From Bacillus sp. 491mf (lineage in GTDB: Bacteria > Bacillota > Bacilli > Bacillales > Bacillaceae_G): a stretch of DNA of 64,000 nucleotides. The stretch is from assembly GCF_900112415.1 (NCBI RefSeq), contig NZ_FOLV01000006.1, positions 106,087-170,086 on the forward strand, written 5' to 3'. Shown here piece by piece: positions 18,154 through 27,557 of this stretch (position 1 is its first letter; every line of letters begins with the position of its first letter). A program made the position numbers and the translations under genes. The notes under the pieces are model-generated. The model ran no database searches. It had not been told where the DNA came from and saw nothing but the letters and a program-made list of their open reading frames with translations.

Positions 18154-20378
18154 CAATATTTCAAGCGGAAAATCAACGGAACATGAGTAGACTTTTTATA
18201 CATATATGCGGATTTCTTCTTTTACTAGAGTGGGTAAGACCGCTTATAGGTATTACAAATGTAGGTAGATTAGATATTTTTGTAATATTTATAGGGATTT
18301 GCTTCACTCTCCCTTTTTTTCAAATAAAATGGAAAATTCCGATAAAGATTGTAACAATCTTCATCATCATTAATTCTCTATATTATAAAAAAGCTTTTTT
18401 TAATCCATCTTGGCTGACAGCATTCTTTACTGATATTTCTCAAAACACGTCCCTATTTTTTCAAGGTAATTTACTGGATATTTCTCCAGTTTTCCCAACA
18501 TTGTTATTTTTTCTATCATTTTGGTTTTTATCTTCACTCATCTCTTATTGGATGATTCATAAAAAACGTGGGTTGTTATTTCTATTTGTGACTATCATTT
18601 ATATATCGACTTTTCATAACTTCTATTTATACAACTCAAAATATGCGATTATTCGTACGGTTGTCATCGGCTTTTTTATGCTGAGCCTTTTGCAAATTGA
18701 ACGGATAAAGGCAAGTGAACAATTACAACATTATGATAGACATCTCACAAAATTACTTAGACCTCTTGCGATATTTATTGTATTATCAACATCTGTTGCA
18801 TACTTTGCTCCAAAATTCGGTCCTCAATGGACCAATCCGTTAAATTTTTTGAAATTCAACACATCAGAAGTCAGTAAAAAACAAGAAGTTTCTAAAATCG
18901 GATACGGTTTAAATGACTCGCAATTAGGTGGGCCATTTCAGCCAGATAATACAGTTGTTTTTACAGCGCAAACGCAAAACAAACAATATTGGAGAGTGGA
19001 AACAAAAGATTTTTATACAGGAAAAGGCTGGGAAGTTTCGGAAAATCCCAAAAAGCTTTCTTTTCAAAAGAAGAATGACGTCGTGAAATGGTATGAACAA
19101 AATACAAAAACAGAAGTATCTACAGCATCAATTACAATACAAAAAAGTTACCCTCATCTAATTTATCCGGCAGGTTTACTATCAGTTGAGGCTGCTACTG
19201 ATGTATCATACAGAGTTGACTCGTTGTCAGAAAAAATTTATACGTTTAACGGAGACTCTCCTACTGCTATAAATTCGTATAAAGTAACATATGAAACTCC
19301 GCAGTTTTCTATAGAAGATTTAAAAGCTGTAAAACCGAATGAAGGTCATGAAACAAGTTCTTACTTCCTAACAAAGTACACACAACTTCCCGAATCATTA
19401 CCACAGCGAGTAAAGGACTTGGCTGCCACCCTTACCAATGATAGAGATAATCGATATGATAAAGTATTAGCTATCGAAAATTACTTCACAAACAATTCAT
19501 TTGTATACGAAACAATGAATGTCAAGGTGCCTGCTAAAGGTCAAGATTATGTAGATCAATTTCTTTTCGATACAAAAAGCGGCTACTGTAATAATTTTTC
19601 GACGTCCATGATCGTCTTACTTCGTGCCGCCTCGATTCCCGCTCGTTGGGTAAAAGGCTATACAGAAGGAACTCTTGACAATACATTTACCGGCTTAGAA
19701 GGTGATAACGTTTATTTAATTGCAAACAATAACGCACACTCTTGGGTCGAAGTATACTTTCCGGGATACGGATGGATTCCGTTCGAACCAACAAAAGGAT
19801 TTACCAATCCCTATAATTTTATTAATAATACTCCTGCATCTACTTCACAAAATAGGGAAGAAACTAATTCTAACAACGGGCAAATACAGAAGCGGAACAA
19901 TGAGGCAAGGCTCAAAAGTTTAATAGAAGATACAGATGTAGTCTCTACTAAAAAAATCACAAATTCTAATAATGGATTTTCTTGGTGGTACGTATTCCTC
20001 CTTGCGATACCGATTAGTATCCTGGGATATATTCTCTTTATTATTAGAATGAAATGGATTACATTTTTTATAATCCATTTCTATAAATACCGAAAAAGTG
20101 ATACAGTATATCCGAAAGCCTACAATGCACTTTTAAAACAATTTGCAAGAATCGGTATTCCCCGTAATGAAAGTCAAACATTACGAGAGTACGCACTGCG
20201 CATCGACATACTTTACAACTCGACTGATATGCAACAACTAACTCTCAGTTATGAAAAAGCCATGTATCAAAAAGAGCATGCCACAGCCGAGTGGGAAAAA
20301 TCTGTACACTTATGGGAAGTACTTATGAAAAAATCGGCCTCTCAGCCGAAATCAACTGACTTCGATGTAGTGATTTAA
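18150..20378 (+). CDS. Membrane transglutaminase-like protein (YebA-like)
   Basis: The 742-residue protein has six or seven N-terminal helices (20-215). A large extracellular part carries a transglutaminase core with Cys in KSGYCNNFSTSMIVLLRAASIPARW and His in NNAHSWVEVYFPGYGWIPFEPT. A late helix (about 605-630) leads to a C-terminal DUF4129 region. The ATG overlaps the DUF58 stop as ATGA. In B. subtilis this trio precedes guaA; here a terminator and unrelated genes follow. It probably crosslinks or hydrolyses peptide bonds at the cell surface. Confidence 0.9.
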   Translation: MTIFQAENQRNMSRLFIHICGFLLLLEWVRPLIGITNVGRLDIFVIFIGICFTLPFFQIKWKIPIKIVTIFIIINSLYYKKAFFNPSWLTAFFTDISQNTSLFFQGNLLDISPVFPTLLFFLSFWFLSSLISYWMIHKKRGLLFLFVTIIYISTFHNFYLYNSKYAIIRTVVIGFFMLSLLQIERIKASEQLQHYDRHLTKLLRPLAIFIVLSTSVAYFAPKFGPQWTNPLNFLKFNTSEVSKKQEVSKIGYGLNDSQLGGPFQPDNTVVFTAQTQNKQYWRVETKDFYTGKGWEVSENPKKLSFQKKNDVVKWYEQNTKTEVSTASITIQKSYPHLIYPAGLLSVEAATDVSYRVDSLSEKIYTFNGDSPTAINSYKVTYETPQFSIEDLKAVKPNEGHETSSYFLTKYTQLPESLPQRVKDLAATLTNDRDNRYDKVLAIENYFTNNSFVYETMNVKVPAKGQDYVDQFLFDTKSGYCNNFSTSMIVLLRAASIPARWVKGYTEGTLDNTFTGLEGDNVYLIANNNAHSWVEVYFPGYGWIPFEPTKGFTNPYNFINNTPASTSQNREETNSNNGQIQKRNNEARLKSLIEDTDVVSTKKITNSNNGFSWWYVFLLAIPISILGYILFIIRMKWITFFIIHFYKYRKSDTVYPKAYNALLKQFARIGIPRNESQTLREYALRIDILYNSTDMQQLTLSYEKAMYQKEHATAEWEKSVHLWEVLMKKSASQPKSTDFDVVI

Positions 20379-20402
20379 CTTTGATAAAGTGAGTTGAAAG
20401 AA

Positions 20403-20440
20403 AATGCCTCAAAGACTATGTTCTTTGAGGCATTCTTTTT
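20403..20440 (+). terminator. Terminator of the MoxR-DUF58-TGase operon
   Basis: AATGCCTCAAAGA pairs with TCTTTGAGGCATT, followed by CTTTTT. Confidence 0.9.
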
Positions 20441-20470
20441 AAGTTAACATAGTGGAGAGATAGCTAACTT

Positions 20471-20899
20471 CTAATCTCCTCCGCCATCTCCCCCACCATC
20501 TCCGGAACTACCACATCCGCTATCACTGCTACTATCACACCTATTATCATTGTCCCCAAATCCCCACGATGAATCTGAAGAACTATTTCTTGATTTTTTT
20601 CTTCTGTTCGTCTGCTTATTAATCCGATCTTCCTCCTCGAACAGTACAAACAATGCTAAATATAGAAATAACAATACTATCATTACTAGAAAAAGCAGCA
20701 TCGAATCCAAAAAACTAGTAGGTTTAATTTCTATAAATAACACACTCCATATACACGCTGCTATTACTCCATATATTATTTTAGCTATCAATCTTTTTAT
20801 TCTATTATACGAATTGGTTTCCGAGGCCATTTTTTGCATTCTAATTTTCTTCTGCCTTTGATTATATTTCTTTTGTTTTCTTTTTCTTTTTTTACTCAT
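20471..20899 (-). CDS. Small membrane protein with Ser/Gly/Asp/Cys-rich tail
   Basis: The protein has a very basic N-terminus (MSKKRKRKQKKYNQRQKK) and two membrane helices around residues 38-58 and 64-86. Its C-terminal low-complexity tail is built from SSDS, CGSSGDGGG and similar units. The start at 20899 has GAGGGGA upstream. Architecture resembles small glycine-rich-tailed membrane proteins widespread in Bacillus. No function is assigned. The tail may be variable between strains. Confidence 0.7.
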   Translation of the reverse strand: MSKKRKRKQKKYNQRQKKIRMQKMASETNSYNRIKRLIAKIIYGVIAACIWSVLFIEIKPTSFLDSMLLFLVMIVLLFLYLALFVLFEEEDRINKQTNRRKKSRNSSSDSSWGFGDNDNRCDSSSDSGCGSSGDGGGDGGGD

Positions 20900-20945
20900 A
20901 TTTCCCCTCATGTTTCATTATCATTAACTTCATCAATAATAATAA

Positions 20946-21422
20946 CTATATTTTATTTCCTACAAGTTTTAAAAACTCCATAATTTGCTTAATATGATGG
21001 TTGTCATGTTCCACCATTCCTTTGAAATATTCATTTACTGTCATTTCATTTGACCCTATTTTGAAAGTAATCCCTAAATTTCTATCTACTAACAAATCAA
21101 ATAATCTTTGTCTTGTTTTACAGACCTCTTGAATTAGTTGTACCTTATTAATTCCTGAATGTGCATACTCCTTTGCCAATCTGTTCATATTGTCTACATT
21201 CATGTTAGATTTTTGAAGTAACTCCCCATTCATCATTCCCTCAAAGCGTTCTTCTAATATATATCGATCCCAATACATGAAATGAGCGATAATTGCAGCC
21301 GGTGACCATTTCCCTTCGTAAATAGGACTAAAAAATATCTTTTTACTTACTACATCTAATGAATTAACAAAAGCGATTAACTGATTTAGTTCCCCAATAA
21401 CAGAATGAGTTGAATTTTTCAA
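20946..21422 (-). CDS. DinB/YfiT-like metal-dependent protein
   Basis: The four-helix-bundle DinB fold carries the histidine triad that binds a divalent metal: IIAHFMYWDRY (first His) and VEHDNHHIKQI (last two). The TTG at 21422 is taken as start because AAAGGAG lies 9 nt upstream; the GTG at 21449 would place that site inside the gene. DinB proteins in Bacillus include bacillithiol S-transferases, which conjugate the thiol to electrophiles, but that specific activity cannot be read here. Confidence 0.82.
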   Translation of the reverse strand: MKNSTHSVIGELNQLIAFVNSLDVVSKKIFFSPIYEGKWSPAAIIAHFMYWDRYILEERFEGMMNGELLQKSNMNVDNMNRLAKEYAHSGINKVQLIQEVCKTRQRLFDLLVDRNLGITFKIGSNEMTVNEYFKGMVEHDNHHIKQIMEFLKLVGNKI

Positions 21423-21586
21423 AATTCTCTTCTCCTTTGTCTTAAACACGTATAATCCCGTTCTAATTTTAGAACAGGGTTATACATGTTTTACTTCACC
21501 ATATTTAAAACTATAACAATAACGCCTGTTTGCCAGAAATCAATAATTTTTGTCGCACTTTTCAAGTTAAATGAATGAATGGCTAC

Positions 21587-22144
21587 TTAGCGGTAAGTGT
21601 CATGATTTGGTTGAAACAAATCCTCTTCGGTAGTCCGAACAACAGAAAAATTATCAACATTGTAATGACCATGAAGTATTTTATTGTGATGACTGATTAT
21701 CTTTTCAGCAGATAGAATTGAAGAATCTGTCGTTGAATGGCCATCCCCAACTAAAGTTACGTCAAAATGATTCACCGTTGCAGTTCTAACCGCCGTGTCA
21801 ATACAATGTTCTGTTTTACATCCCATCATAACAAGATGTTCAATCTCGTTTTCTTTTAAATAATCCATTAATGGTGTATCATAAAAGGCATTTGTAGCTG
21901 CTTTATCAAATATCTTTGCATCTACCGGTACATTTATTTTCGGGTGTATTTGAAACCCGGGACCTTTTCCTTCAGCAACATCCTTATCCCTAATAAAGAC
22001 AATTAAAGTGTGTGACTCTAATGCCTTATTAACAACTAAATTAATGTTATCTAATAATACTTCTTTATTAAACACACTTTTTGTTTCATTATTACCATCA
22101 ACTAATTCTTGTTGTACATCAATAATAAGCAAAGCTTGTTTCAA
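21587..22144 (-). CDS. Isochorismatase-family cysteine hydrolase
   Basis: The 185-residue protein has the catalytic triad of the family: Asp9 in LLIIDVQQELV, Lys in the KAATNAFYDT segment and the nucleophilic Cys in MGCKTEHCIDTAVR. The family includes nicotinamidases and related amidohydrolases; the substrate is not determined. It starts at TTG with AAGGGG 9 nt upstream. A 16-codon open frame with its own strong binding site lies 18 bp upstream on the same strand. Confidence 0.9.
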   Translation of the reverse strand: MKQALLIIDVQQELVDGNNETKSVFNKEVLLDNINLVVNKALESHTLIVFIRDKDVAEGKGPGFQIHPKINVPVDAKIFDKAATNAFYDTPLMDYLKENEIEHLVMMGCKTEHCIDTAVRTATVNHFDVTLVGDGHSTTDSSILSAEKIISHHNKILHGHYNVDNFSVVRTTEEDLFQPNHDTYR

Positions 22145-22161
22145 TAGAAAAACCCCTTTTC

Positions 22162-22212
22162 TTAATAATTTTTACACATGTTTTCCATAACTTTCTTCAC
22201 TGTAATATTCAT
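22162..22212 (-). CDS. Possible 16-aa leader peptide upstream of the hydrolase
   Basis: ATG at 22210-22212 follows AAAGGGGGCGATATT, a very strong ribosome binding site. The frame reads MNITVKKVMENMCKNY and stops 18 bp before the TTG start of the next gene. It may be a translated leader coupling or attenuating the hydrolase, or the tail of a decayed gene. There is no other evidence than the site. Confidence 0.4.
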   Translation of the reverse strand: MNITVKKVMENMCKNY

Positions 22213-22496
22213 AATATCGCCCCCTTTATCTGTTAATCTCATTTCGTTATCGAACTAAAAAATCCTCTTTTTCAATAAAAATATGCGCCCATAATACAAT
22301 GACTAAATTATCTTGATGTTTGGTTTCGTTCATAAATAATTTTTAGTAATTTTTACATAGCATAATTTATACTCAATAAAAATAGAAACAGGATGTTTAA
22401 ACGATCCAATCAGACCAACTAAAAACCAAAGTATATCTTTTTATGGTAATATGAGGAAGAGGAAGTAATTTACTTTATTCTAAAGGGGACGTTTAA

Positions 22497-23426
22497 ATGG
22501 CAACAATAAGGATTAAGAAAGCATCTATTATAGAAGCTGAAACATTAACAGAGATATCAAAAAAGACCTTTAATGAAGAAGCAAAAAAATGGCTCCCAGA
22601 CAAAGGGCGCATAACGGACTATAACATTCAACCACCAGGATATGCTTCAATTGAAATGACTAAGTATATGATCAAGGAGTTAAATTGCTTCAAAATTATA
22701 TACAACGAAACGATTGTGGGTGGAATTATTGTCACGATTTCAGGTCAGTCTTTCGGGCGAATAGACCGTATTTTTGTAGATCCTAGCTATCAAGAGAAAG
22801 GCATAGGATCAAAAGTCATAACTTTAATAGAAAAAGAGTTTTCAAATGTGAGAACTTGGGATCTTGAAACATCTAGTAGACAAATCAAAAACCATTACTT
22901 TTATGAAAAAGTGGGATATAAAGCAACCTTTAAAACAGAAGATGAATATTGTTACATAAAGAGAATAGACGCTTCAGTGAAAGTAGAACACTTAATTGAA
23001 AATAAGGATATTTCAGATACCCAATATGAAAACTGTAATATGGCTAAGACAGAGTGTTATCAAGTAACTCTAAAAGGGAGTTCTTTTAGCAACAGTAACA
23101 TGATGAGCAGCCATATTAATAACTGTAATCTTAGTCATTCAAAGTTTCACAATATAAATTTTAGAAACACATTATTTGCTGATTTAAATTTTTCTAACAG
23201 CGAAATGGCTTTAGTGACTTTAGATGGGGTTCGCTTCGCTGATACAAATCTTGAAGATGAAGATAATCCAATTACGTTTAATAGATGCAATCTTAAAGGT
23301 AGTAAAATCACTCATAGTAATCTTAGGAACGTGGAAATACAGCATAGTGATATAACAGGTATGAAGATAAATAATATCCCTGTTGCAGATCTTCTTGAAT
23401 TGTATAATCGAGTATATAGAAAGTAA
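22497..23426 (+). CDS. GNAT acetyltransferase fused to pentapeptide repeats
   Basis: Residues 1-155 form a GNAT domain; the acetyl-CoA loop lies in RIFVDPSYQEKGIGSKVITLIEKE and the strand NHYFYEKVGYK follows. Residues 175-295 are pentapeptide repeats with a central aromatic or aliphatic residue (CNLSH SKFHN INFRN TLFAD LNFSN), predicted to form a right-handed quadrilateral beta helix. Pentapeptide proteins of the Qnr/MfpA type mimic DNA. The fusion may position the acetyltransferase, but the target is unknown. AAAGGGGACG precedes the ATG. Confidence 0.87.
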   Translation: MATIRIKKASIIEAETLTEISKKTFNEEAKKWLPDKGRITDYNIQPPGYASIEMTKYMIKELNCFKIIYNETIVGGIIVTISGQSFGRIDRIFVDPSYQEKGIGSKVITLIEKEFSNVRTWDLETSSRQIKNHYFYEKVGYKATFKTEDEYCYIKRIDASVKVEHLIENKDISDTQYENCNMAKTECYQVTLKGSSFSNSNMMSSHINNCNLSHSKFHNINFRNTLFADLNFSNSEMALVTLDGVRFADTNLEDEDNPITFNRCNLKGSKITHSNLRNVEIQHSDITGMKINNIPVADLLELYNRVYRK

Positions 23427-23658
23427 TCAATTAATGAAGCATGCGGTTTTTCCGTTTCACTGGCGGTATCTCATTTATTCCTTTACCGTATTACATTAAT
23501 CCTATATTTTTTAGTATGTTATAAACGTTAAAAAACGTACTAAAAGATTTCCAATCAATGAACACGTAATCTTACTCTTTTTGTATTACACTTGATTCAC
23601 GGTGTTTAAAAGAATTGTTTTGTTTAATAAGCCGATTTCCAATTGACAATGTACATGC

Positions 23659-23686
23659 ACTCTTTAACTCCACAACACATAATGTA
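23659..23686 (+). promoter_or_regulatory. SigmaK/E-like promoter of the yjcZ-type gene
   Basis: AC at 23659-23660, 17 bp, then CATAATGTA (23678-23686) fits the sporulation mother-cell pattern AC-N16/17-CATAnnnTA. It lies about 70 bp upstream of the YjcZ start. The other 230 bp between 23427 and the promoter show nothing recognisable. Confidence 0.5.
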
Positions 23687-23757
23687 ATGTAAATCCGCTG
23701 TGTTATTTCAAGTTTGACTCTTATTGTTTGTTTCCTTATCAAAAGGAGGAATGTAGT

Positions 23758-23898
23758 ATGGGTTTTGACGGTGGTTGTGGAGGCTTCCGGGGTGGATTCG
23801 CCTTACTAATTGTGTTATTTATCTTATTAATCATAATCGGTTGCTCTTGTTGGGGCGGCGGTTATGGCGGTGGCGGATACGGATACGGATGCTGCTAA
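23758..23898 (+). CDS. YjcZ-family sporulation micro-protein
   Basis: This 46-residue protein has a glycine/cysteine-rich N-terminus (MGFDGGCGGFRGGF). A single membrane helix, ALLIVLFILLIIIG, follows, then a tail of CSCWGGGYGGGGYGYGCC. This helix-plus-Gly/Tyr/Cys pattern defines the YjcZ-type sporulation proteins of Bacillus spores. AAAGGAGG precedes the ATG by 7 nt. A sporulation-type promoter lies upstream and a hairpin downstream, so it is a monocistronic unit. Confidence 0.9.
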   Translation: MGFDGGCGGFRGGFALLIVLFILLIIIGCSCWGGGYGGGGYGYGCC

Positions 23899-23903
23899 GA
23901 GAA

Positions 23904-23928
23904 GGCACTCAATTCGAGTGTCTTTATT
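23904..23928 (+). terminator. Terminator of the yjcZ-type gene
   Basis: GGCACTC-AATTC-GAGTGTC followed by TTTATTTATTT. Confidence 0.7.
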
Positions 23929-24101
23929 TATTTGTCTAGTATCTTCGCCCTCCCTTCGCTACAAAATGAAATATTGAAATAAAAAGAGCGATTTGCTGTA
24001 CGCTCATTTTTGATGTCTTTTGAGTTCAAACTCTACATTGATAAAATAGCTTTATTAACCAAATTGTTTAGTAAAAAAGTTAAAATAAGCCTGCCTCTGA
24101 A

Positions 24102-25445
24102 TTATATACGTTTCATTTCATCGATAATTTTACATATTCCCTCTTCAATCCATTCTGTTTTTACATTCGACACATTCAACTTCAATATTTTTTCTTTTGG
24201 AAACGAAGATAAATAATTTTTCTCAATCGAATCTACTAATACTTTATTCTGTAGCAACTTTCGGATAAGCGGTTGAACGATAACCTTCTTATTTAAAATG
24301 ATGTGGGTATGCACACACGGCAAATTGGCATCATGATATTGAAACAGCTGTTTGTTCATACTATTCCATTCTTTCAAAGAAGCAGCTAGCCTCTTGGATC
24401 TTTCATAATAGGAAGCACGAATTTTTTGCTTATGCCGTTCAAACATCCCGCTTTTTATGTAAATTTCTAGAGCTGCTTGTGAAATCATCGAGCTATCAAT
24501 ATCTTGTAATTTTTTATATGTTAAGAAACTTTCAGTTAAACAATCAGGTATAACAGCAACACCAACGCGGAGCCCAGGAAAAATAACTTTAGAGTAACTT
24601 TTCAAATAAATAACATGGGCGGAATCATCATAACTATACATTGGATCTGCTTTAGCATCTCTTTCTAAATCTGCCAAATAATCATCCTCCACAATAAAAA
24701 CATCATACTTCTTTGCTAAACGGACGATAGCTTCCTTTTCTTTCTTAGAATACGATGTTCCTAATGGATTTTGAAATCTCGGCATTGTATAAAAGAATTT
24801 AATATCTTCTGTTTTAAATATATATTCTAATTCGATCAAGTTGATTCCTTCGGCTGATCGTTCGATACCAATTACAGGTATACCATGCGTTTCTAAATAT
24901 TCGATAAGCAAATGATAACTGGGCTGTTCAATTAGAATTGTTTTCTTTTTATTTGGAAATGGAATAGAAGTTAACAAAGATAATGCCTGCTGCACACCTG
25001 ATGTTATAATAATATTTTCTTCATTCGTAAATACTTGATAGTTTGTTAGTTGTCTTTGAACAATTCGAATTAACGATGGCAAACCTTTCGGAGTCCCGTA
25101 AATAAACAAGTCATTTTTATATGTATCAATTGCTTTGTTTATACAATGCTGGAAATCTAAATACGGAAAAATATCTGGATCAGGTGCAGATGATGCAAAG
25201 TCTATGACACTACTATGCCTAGCATGATTTTCATTTGTTTTTTTCACAACATAGTATCCGCTTTTCAAAACGGAGTATATCAAATGTCTTTTTTCTAACT
25301 CTTGAAGGGCACGAATAATGGTACTTTTCGTGCATTGATAGCGGGCACTTAAAGAGCGAATAGAAGGTAATTTATCGCCTTCTTTAAATTCACCAATTTG
25401 AATTAACTTTTCTAAATCATTAAAAATAATTACATACTTATACAC
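24102..25445 (-). CDS. MocR-family PLP-dependent transcriptional regulator
   Basis: A GntR winged helix (residues 5-68, LPSIRSLSARYQCTKSTIIRALQEL) is fused to an aminotransferase domain. That domain has MPRFQNPLG, IVEDDYLADLE and the PLP lysine in KSYSKVIFPGLRVG. GTG start behind GAGAGGGG. It is divergent from an EamA transporter at 25575. It is the third MocR gene of the window and repeats the regulator/exporter layout seen at 8051-10553, so the two pairs may be distant duplicates with different effectors. Confidence 0.88.
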   Translation of the reverse strand: MYKYVIIFNDLEKLIQIGEFKEGDKLPSIRSLSARYQCTKSTIIRALQELEKRHLIYSVLKSGYYVVKKTNENHARHSSVIDFASSAPDPDIFPYLDFQHCINKAIDTYKNDLFIYGTPKGLPSLIRIVQRQLTNYQVFTNEENIIITSGVQQALSLLTSIPFPNKKKTILIEQPSYHLLIEYLETHGIPVIGIERSAEGINLIELEYIFKTEDIKFFYTMPRFQNPLGTSYSKKEKEAIVRLAKKYDVFIVEDDYLADLERDAKADPMYSYDDSAHVIYLKSYSKVIFPGLRVGVAVIPDCLTESFLTYKKLQDIDSSMISQAALEIYIKSGMFERHKQKIRASYYERSKRLAASLKEWNSMNKQLFQYHDANLPCVHTHIILNKKVIVQPLIRKLLQNKVLVDSIEKNYLSSFPKEKILKLNVSNVKTEWIEEGICKIIDEMKRI

Positions 25446-25470
25446 GTTTACACCCCTCTCCTAATATTTT

Positions 25471-25482
25471 TGTACCGGTACA
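25471..25482. promoter_or_regulatory. Palindromic operator candidate TGTACCGGTACA
   Basis: A perfect 12-bp palindrome lies 26 bp upstream of the MocR start codon. An ACCA...TGGT pair (25524-25542) lies nearer the EamA gene. Either may bind the regulator. Confidence 0.45.
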
Positions 25483-25574
25483 GATTGTATATATTTGTAT
25501 TGTAGCACCCACAAGAAAACATTACCATTTACATATACTGGTCAGTAAGAAAATTGATGATACGAGGTGTGACT

Positions 25575-26507
25575 ATGACTCAAACAAAAAAAGCATACGC
25601 CGCTGCAATTCTTTATACATCTATTATTGGTTTTTCATTTATGTTTGTAAAATTAACCCTTACCATTACAGGGCCGCTAGATACATTAGCTCATCGGTTT
25701 ACTATTTCTTTTCTAACCGCATCAATTCCAGTACTATTCGGTTTTATCAAATTAAATGTTACACTTAAAAATATGCTTTCTATTTTACCTGTTGCCATTT
25801 TTTATCCAGCACTATTCTTTACATTTCAAGCATTTGGATTAGTGTATACATCTTCTTCGGAAGCAGGAATTATTCAAGCAACCATTCCAATTTTCACAAT
25901 GGTATGCGCCTCTTACTTTTTAAAAGAGCGAACAACAATTTGGCAAAAGATTTCGCTTCTTTTATCCGTATCTGGGGTCATTTATATTTTTGCGATGAAA
26001 GGACTAGGCTCTCATATTACTAGTTTTACCGGTGTTATACTGATTCTCCTATCAGCATTATCGTCAGCTGGTTATAACGTTCTAGCACGAAAAATGACAA
26101 AACAAATTCGATTAATTGATGTAACGTATATGATGACTGTAATTGGATTTATTTGTTTTAATACATTATCAATCGGGAACCATATTGCAACTGGAACTAT
26201 GCATCTATATTTTAAACCCTTTACAAGCCCGTTATTTCTCGCTTCCATTTTATATTTAGGAATTCTATCCTCACTCTTAACAGCATTCTTATCAAATTAT
26301 GCTTTATCCATTGTAGAAGCATCAAAAATGAGTGTATTTAGCAATATGTCTACTTTAATTACAATGTTCGCTGGTGTAATCTTCTTACATGAAGAGATCG
26401 CATATTACCATATTATTGGAGCGATCATGATTATTCTCGGCGTATTAGGTACAAATTTTTTAGATGAAAAATTTGTGTCCGCGAAGAAGAAAAATGTTAG
26501 TTTGTAG
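25575..26507 (+). CDS. EamA/DMT-family transporter
   Basis: The protein of about 310 residues has ten membrane helices in two EamA repeats (SIIGFSFMFVKLTL ... YTSSSEAGIIQATIPIFTMV; LSALSSAGYNVLARK ... IIGAIMIILGVLGTNFL). The ATG at 25575 follows GAGGTG by 5 nt; the TTG and ATG further upstream lack a site. The substrate is probably an amino acid or related amine, judged from the divergent MocR regulator. A strong terminator follows. Confidence 0.9.
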   Translation: MTQTKKAYAAAILYTSIIGFSFMFVKLTLTITGPLDTLAHRFTISFLTASIPVLFGFIKLNVTLKNMLSILPVAIFYPALFFTFQAFGLVYTSSSEAGIIQATIPIFTMVCASYFLKERTTIWQKISLLLSVSGVIYIFAMKGLGSHITSFTGVILILLSALSSAGYNVLARKMTKQIRLIDVTYMMTVIGFICFNTLSIGNHIATGTMHLYFKPFTSPLFLASILYLGILSSLLTAFLSNYALSIVEASKMSVFSNMSTLITMFAGVIFLHEEIAYYHIIGAIMIILGVLGTNFLDEKFVSAKKKNVSL

Positions 26508-26512
26508 AAGAA

Positions 26513-26546
26513 AAAGCCTGTTTTGACTTTAATCAAAACAGGCTTT
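26513..26546. terminator. Bidirectional terminator
   Basis: AAAGCCTGTTTTGA pairs with TCAAAACAGGCTTT between convergent genes. Confidence 0.85.
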
Positions 26547-26581
26547 CAACGATGTTAGCTGCTCTATTCATTATTTTATAA

Positions 26582-26995
26582 CTACTCTTGTGCCTCTAAT
26601 TTAAGTATCGCTCCAAAATATTGCGAAGCAGTCGTAAAAGCAATAAATGCACAAAGCTCACTTAATTCATCTTCACTAAAATATTCCCTCAAAATATCAA
26701 AAGTTGCATTCGATATATCTCCCTTTTGCTTCAAAAATACCTCTGCGAATCCTACGGCCATAGATATTTTTTCATTAAACTTATCAAACTCAGGTTTTCC
26801 TTTTGCTTTACAATACTCACAACCATTACTTTGTGCTAACGTTCTCCTTACTTGTTCCTTTAACTCAGCAGATAGCAATCCCTCCTTTTCTAATACATCT
26901 CCTAATTGAGACCACCCTTTCATCACTTCTATGTTATGCCCTAACAGTCTCTGAAATGGTGTTTCTCCGAAATTTGATTCAATAATTCTTGCCAT
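26582..26995 (-). CDS. Carboxymuconolactone decarboxylase (AhpD-like) family protein
   Basis: The 137-residue all-helical protein has a CEYC redox motif in SNGCEYCKAKGK (residues 59-62). This places it with AhpD-like peroxidase-reducing or CMD-fold proteins. The downstream helix ELCAFIAFTTASQYFGAIL is typical of the trimeric fold. It is divergent from an Lrp/AsnC regulator, which may control it. The redox partner is unknown. Confidence 0.82.
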   Translation of the reverse strand: MARIIESNFGETPFQRLLGHNIEVMKGWSQLGDVLEKEGLLSAELKEQVRRTLAQSNGCEYCKAKGKPEFDKFNEKISMAVGFAEVFLKQKGDISNATFDILREYFSEDELSELCAFIAFTTASQYFGAILKLEAQE

Positions 26996-27116
26996 TTAAA
27001 ATCCCCCCTTGTTATATTAATAATAGAAAATAAAATCATTAAATTACATTAAATCAATAACGAATTAACGAAAAATATTTTAAATAATTAACGAAAAAAG
27101 AGGATTTATTTTAAAA

Positions 27117-27557
27117 ATGAAAATAGATAATATTGATAGAAAAATAATAGATGAATTACATAAAAATAGTCGGTTATCAATGAGTGAAATTGGCAGAAGA
27201 ATTAATTTATCTTCACCTTCCGTAACAGAACGAGTAAGACAAATGGAATCATTTGGAATAATAAAAAGATATACTTTAGAAGTTGATTATGAGAAATTAG
27301 GTTTACCTATCCAATGTATCATAGAAGCAACGGTTAAAAATGGAGACTATAAATCATTTAAAAATTATATAGAGAAACTTCCAAACGTAGAATTTTGTTA
27401 TCGTATAGCAGGAAATGCTTGTTATATGTTAAAAATGCAATTTGAAAATTTCGCCCAAGCTGAGGAATTCATTGATAATGTAAATCCAATTGCACATACT
27501 GTTACACATTTTATTTTTTCACCGATTCAAACAAATTTACGAATAAATACCGACTAA
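27117..27557 (+). CDS. Lrp/AsnC-family transcriptional regulator
   Basis: The N-terminal helix-turn-helix reads DRKIIDELHKNSRLSMSEIGRRINLSSPSVTERVRQMESFGII. A RAM ligand-binding domain follows (residues 65-140; IEATVKNGDYKSFKNYIEKLPNVEFCYRIAGNACYMLKMQ). The length of 146 is standard. Members respond to amino acids. The divergent CMD-family gene at 26582 is the nearest candidate target. Confidence 0.92.
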   Translation: MKIDNIDRKIIDELHKNSRLSMSEIGRRINLSSPSVTERVRQMESFGIIKRYTLEVDYEKLGLPIQCIIEATVKNGDYKSFKNYIEKLPNVEFCYRIAGNACYMLKMQFENFAQAEEFIDNVNPIAHTVTHFIFSPIQTNLRINTD

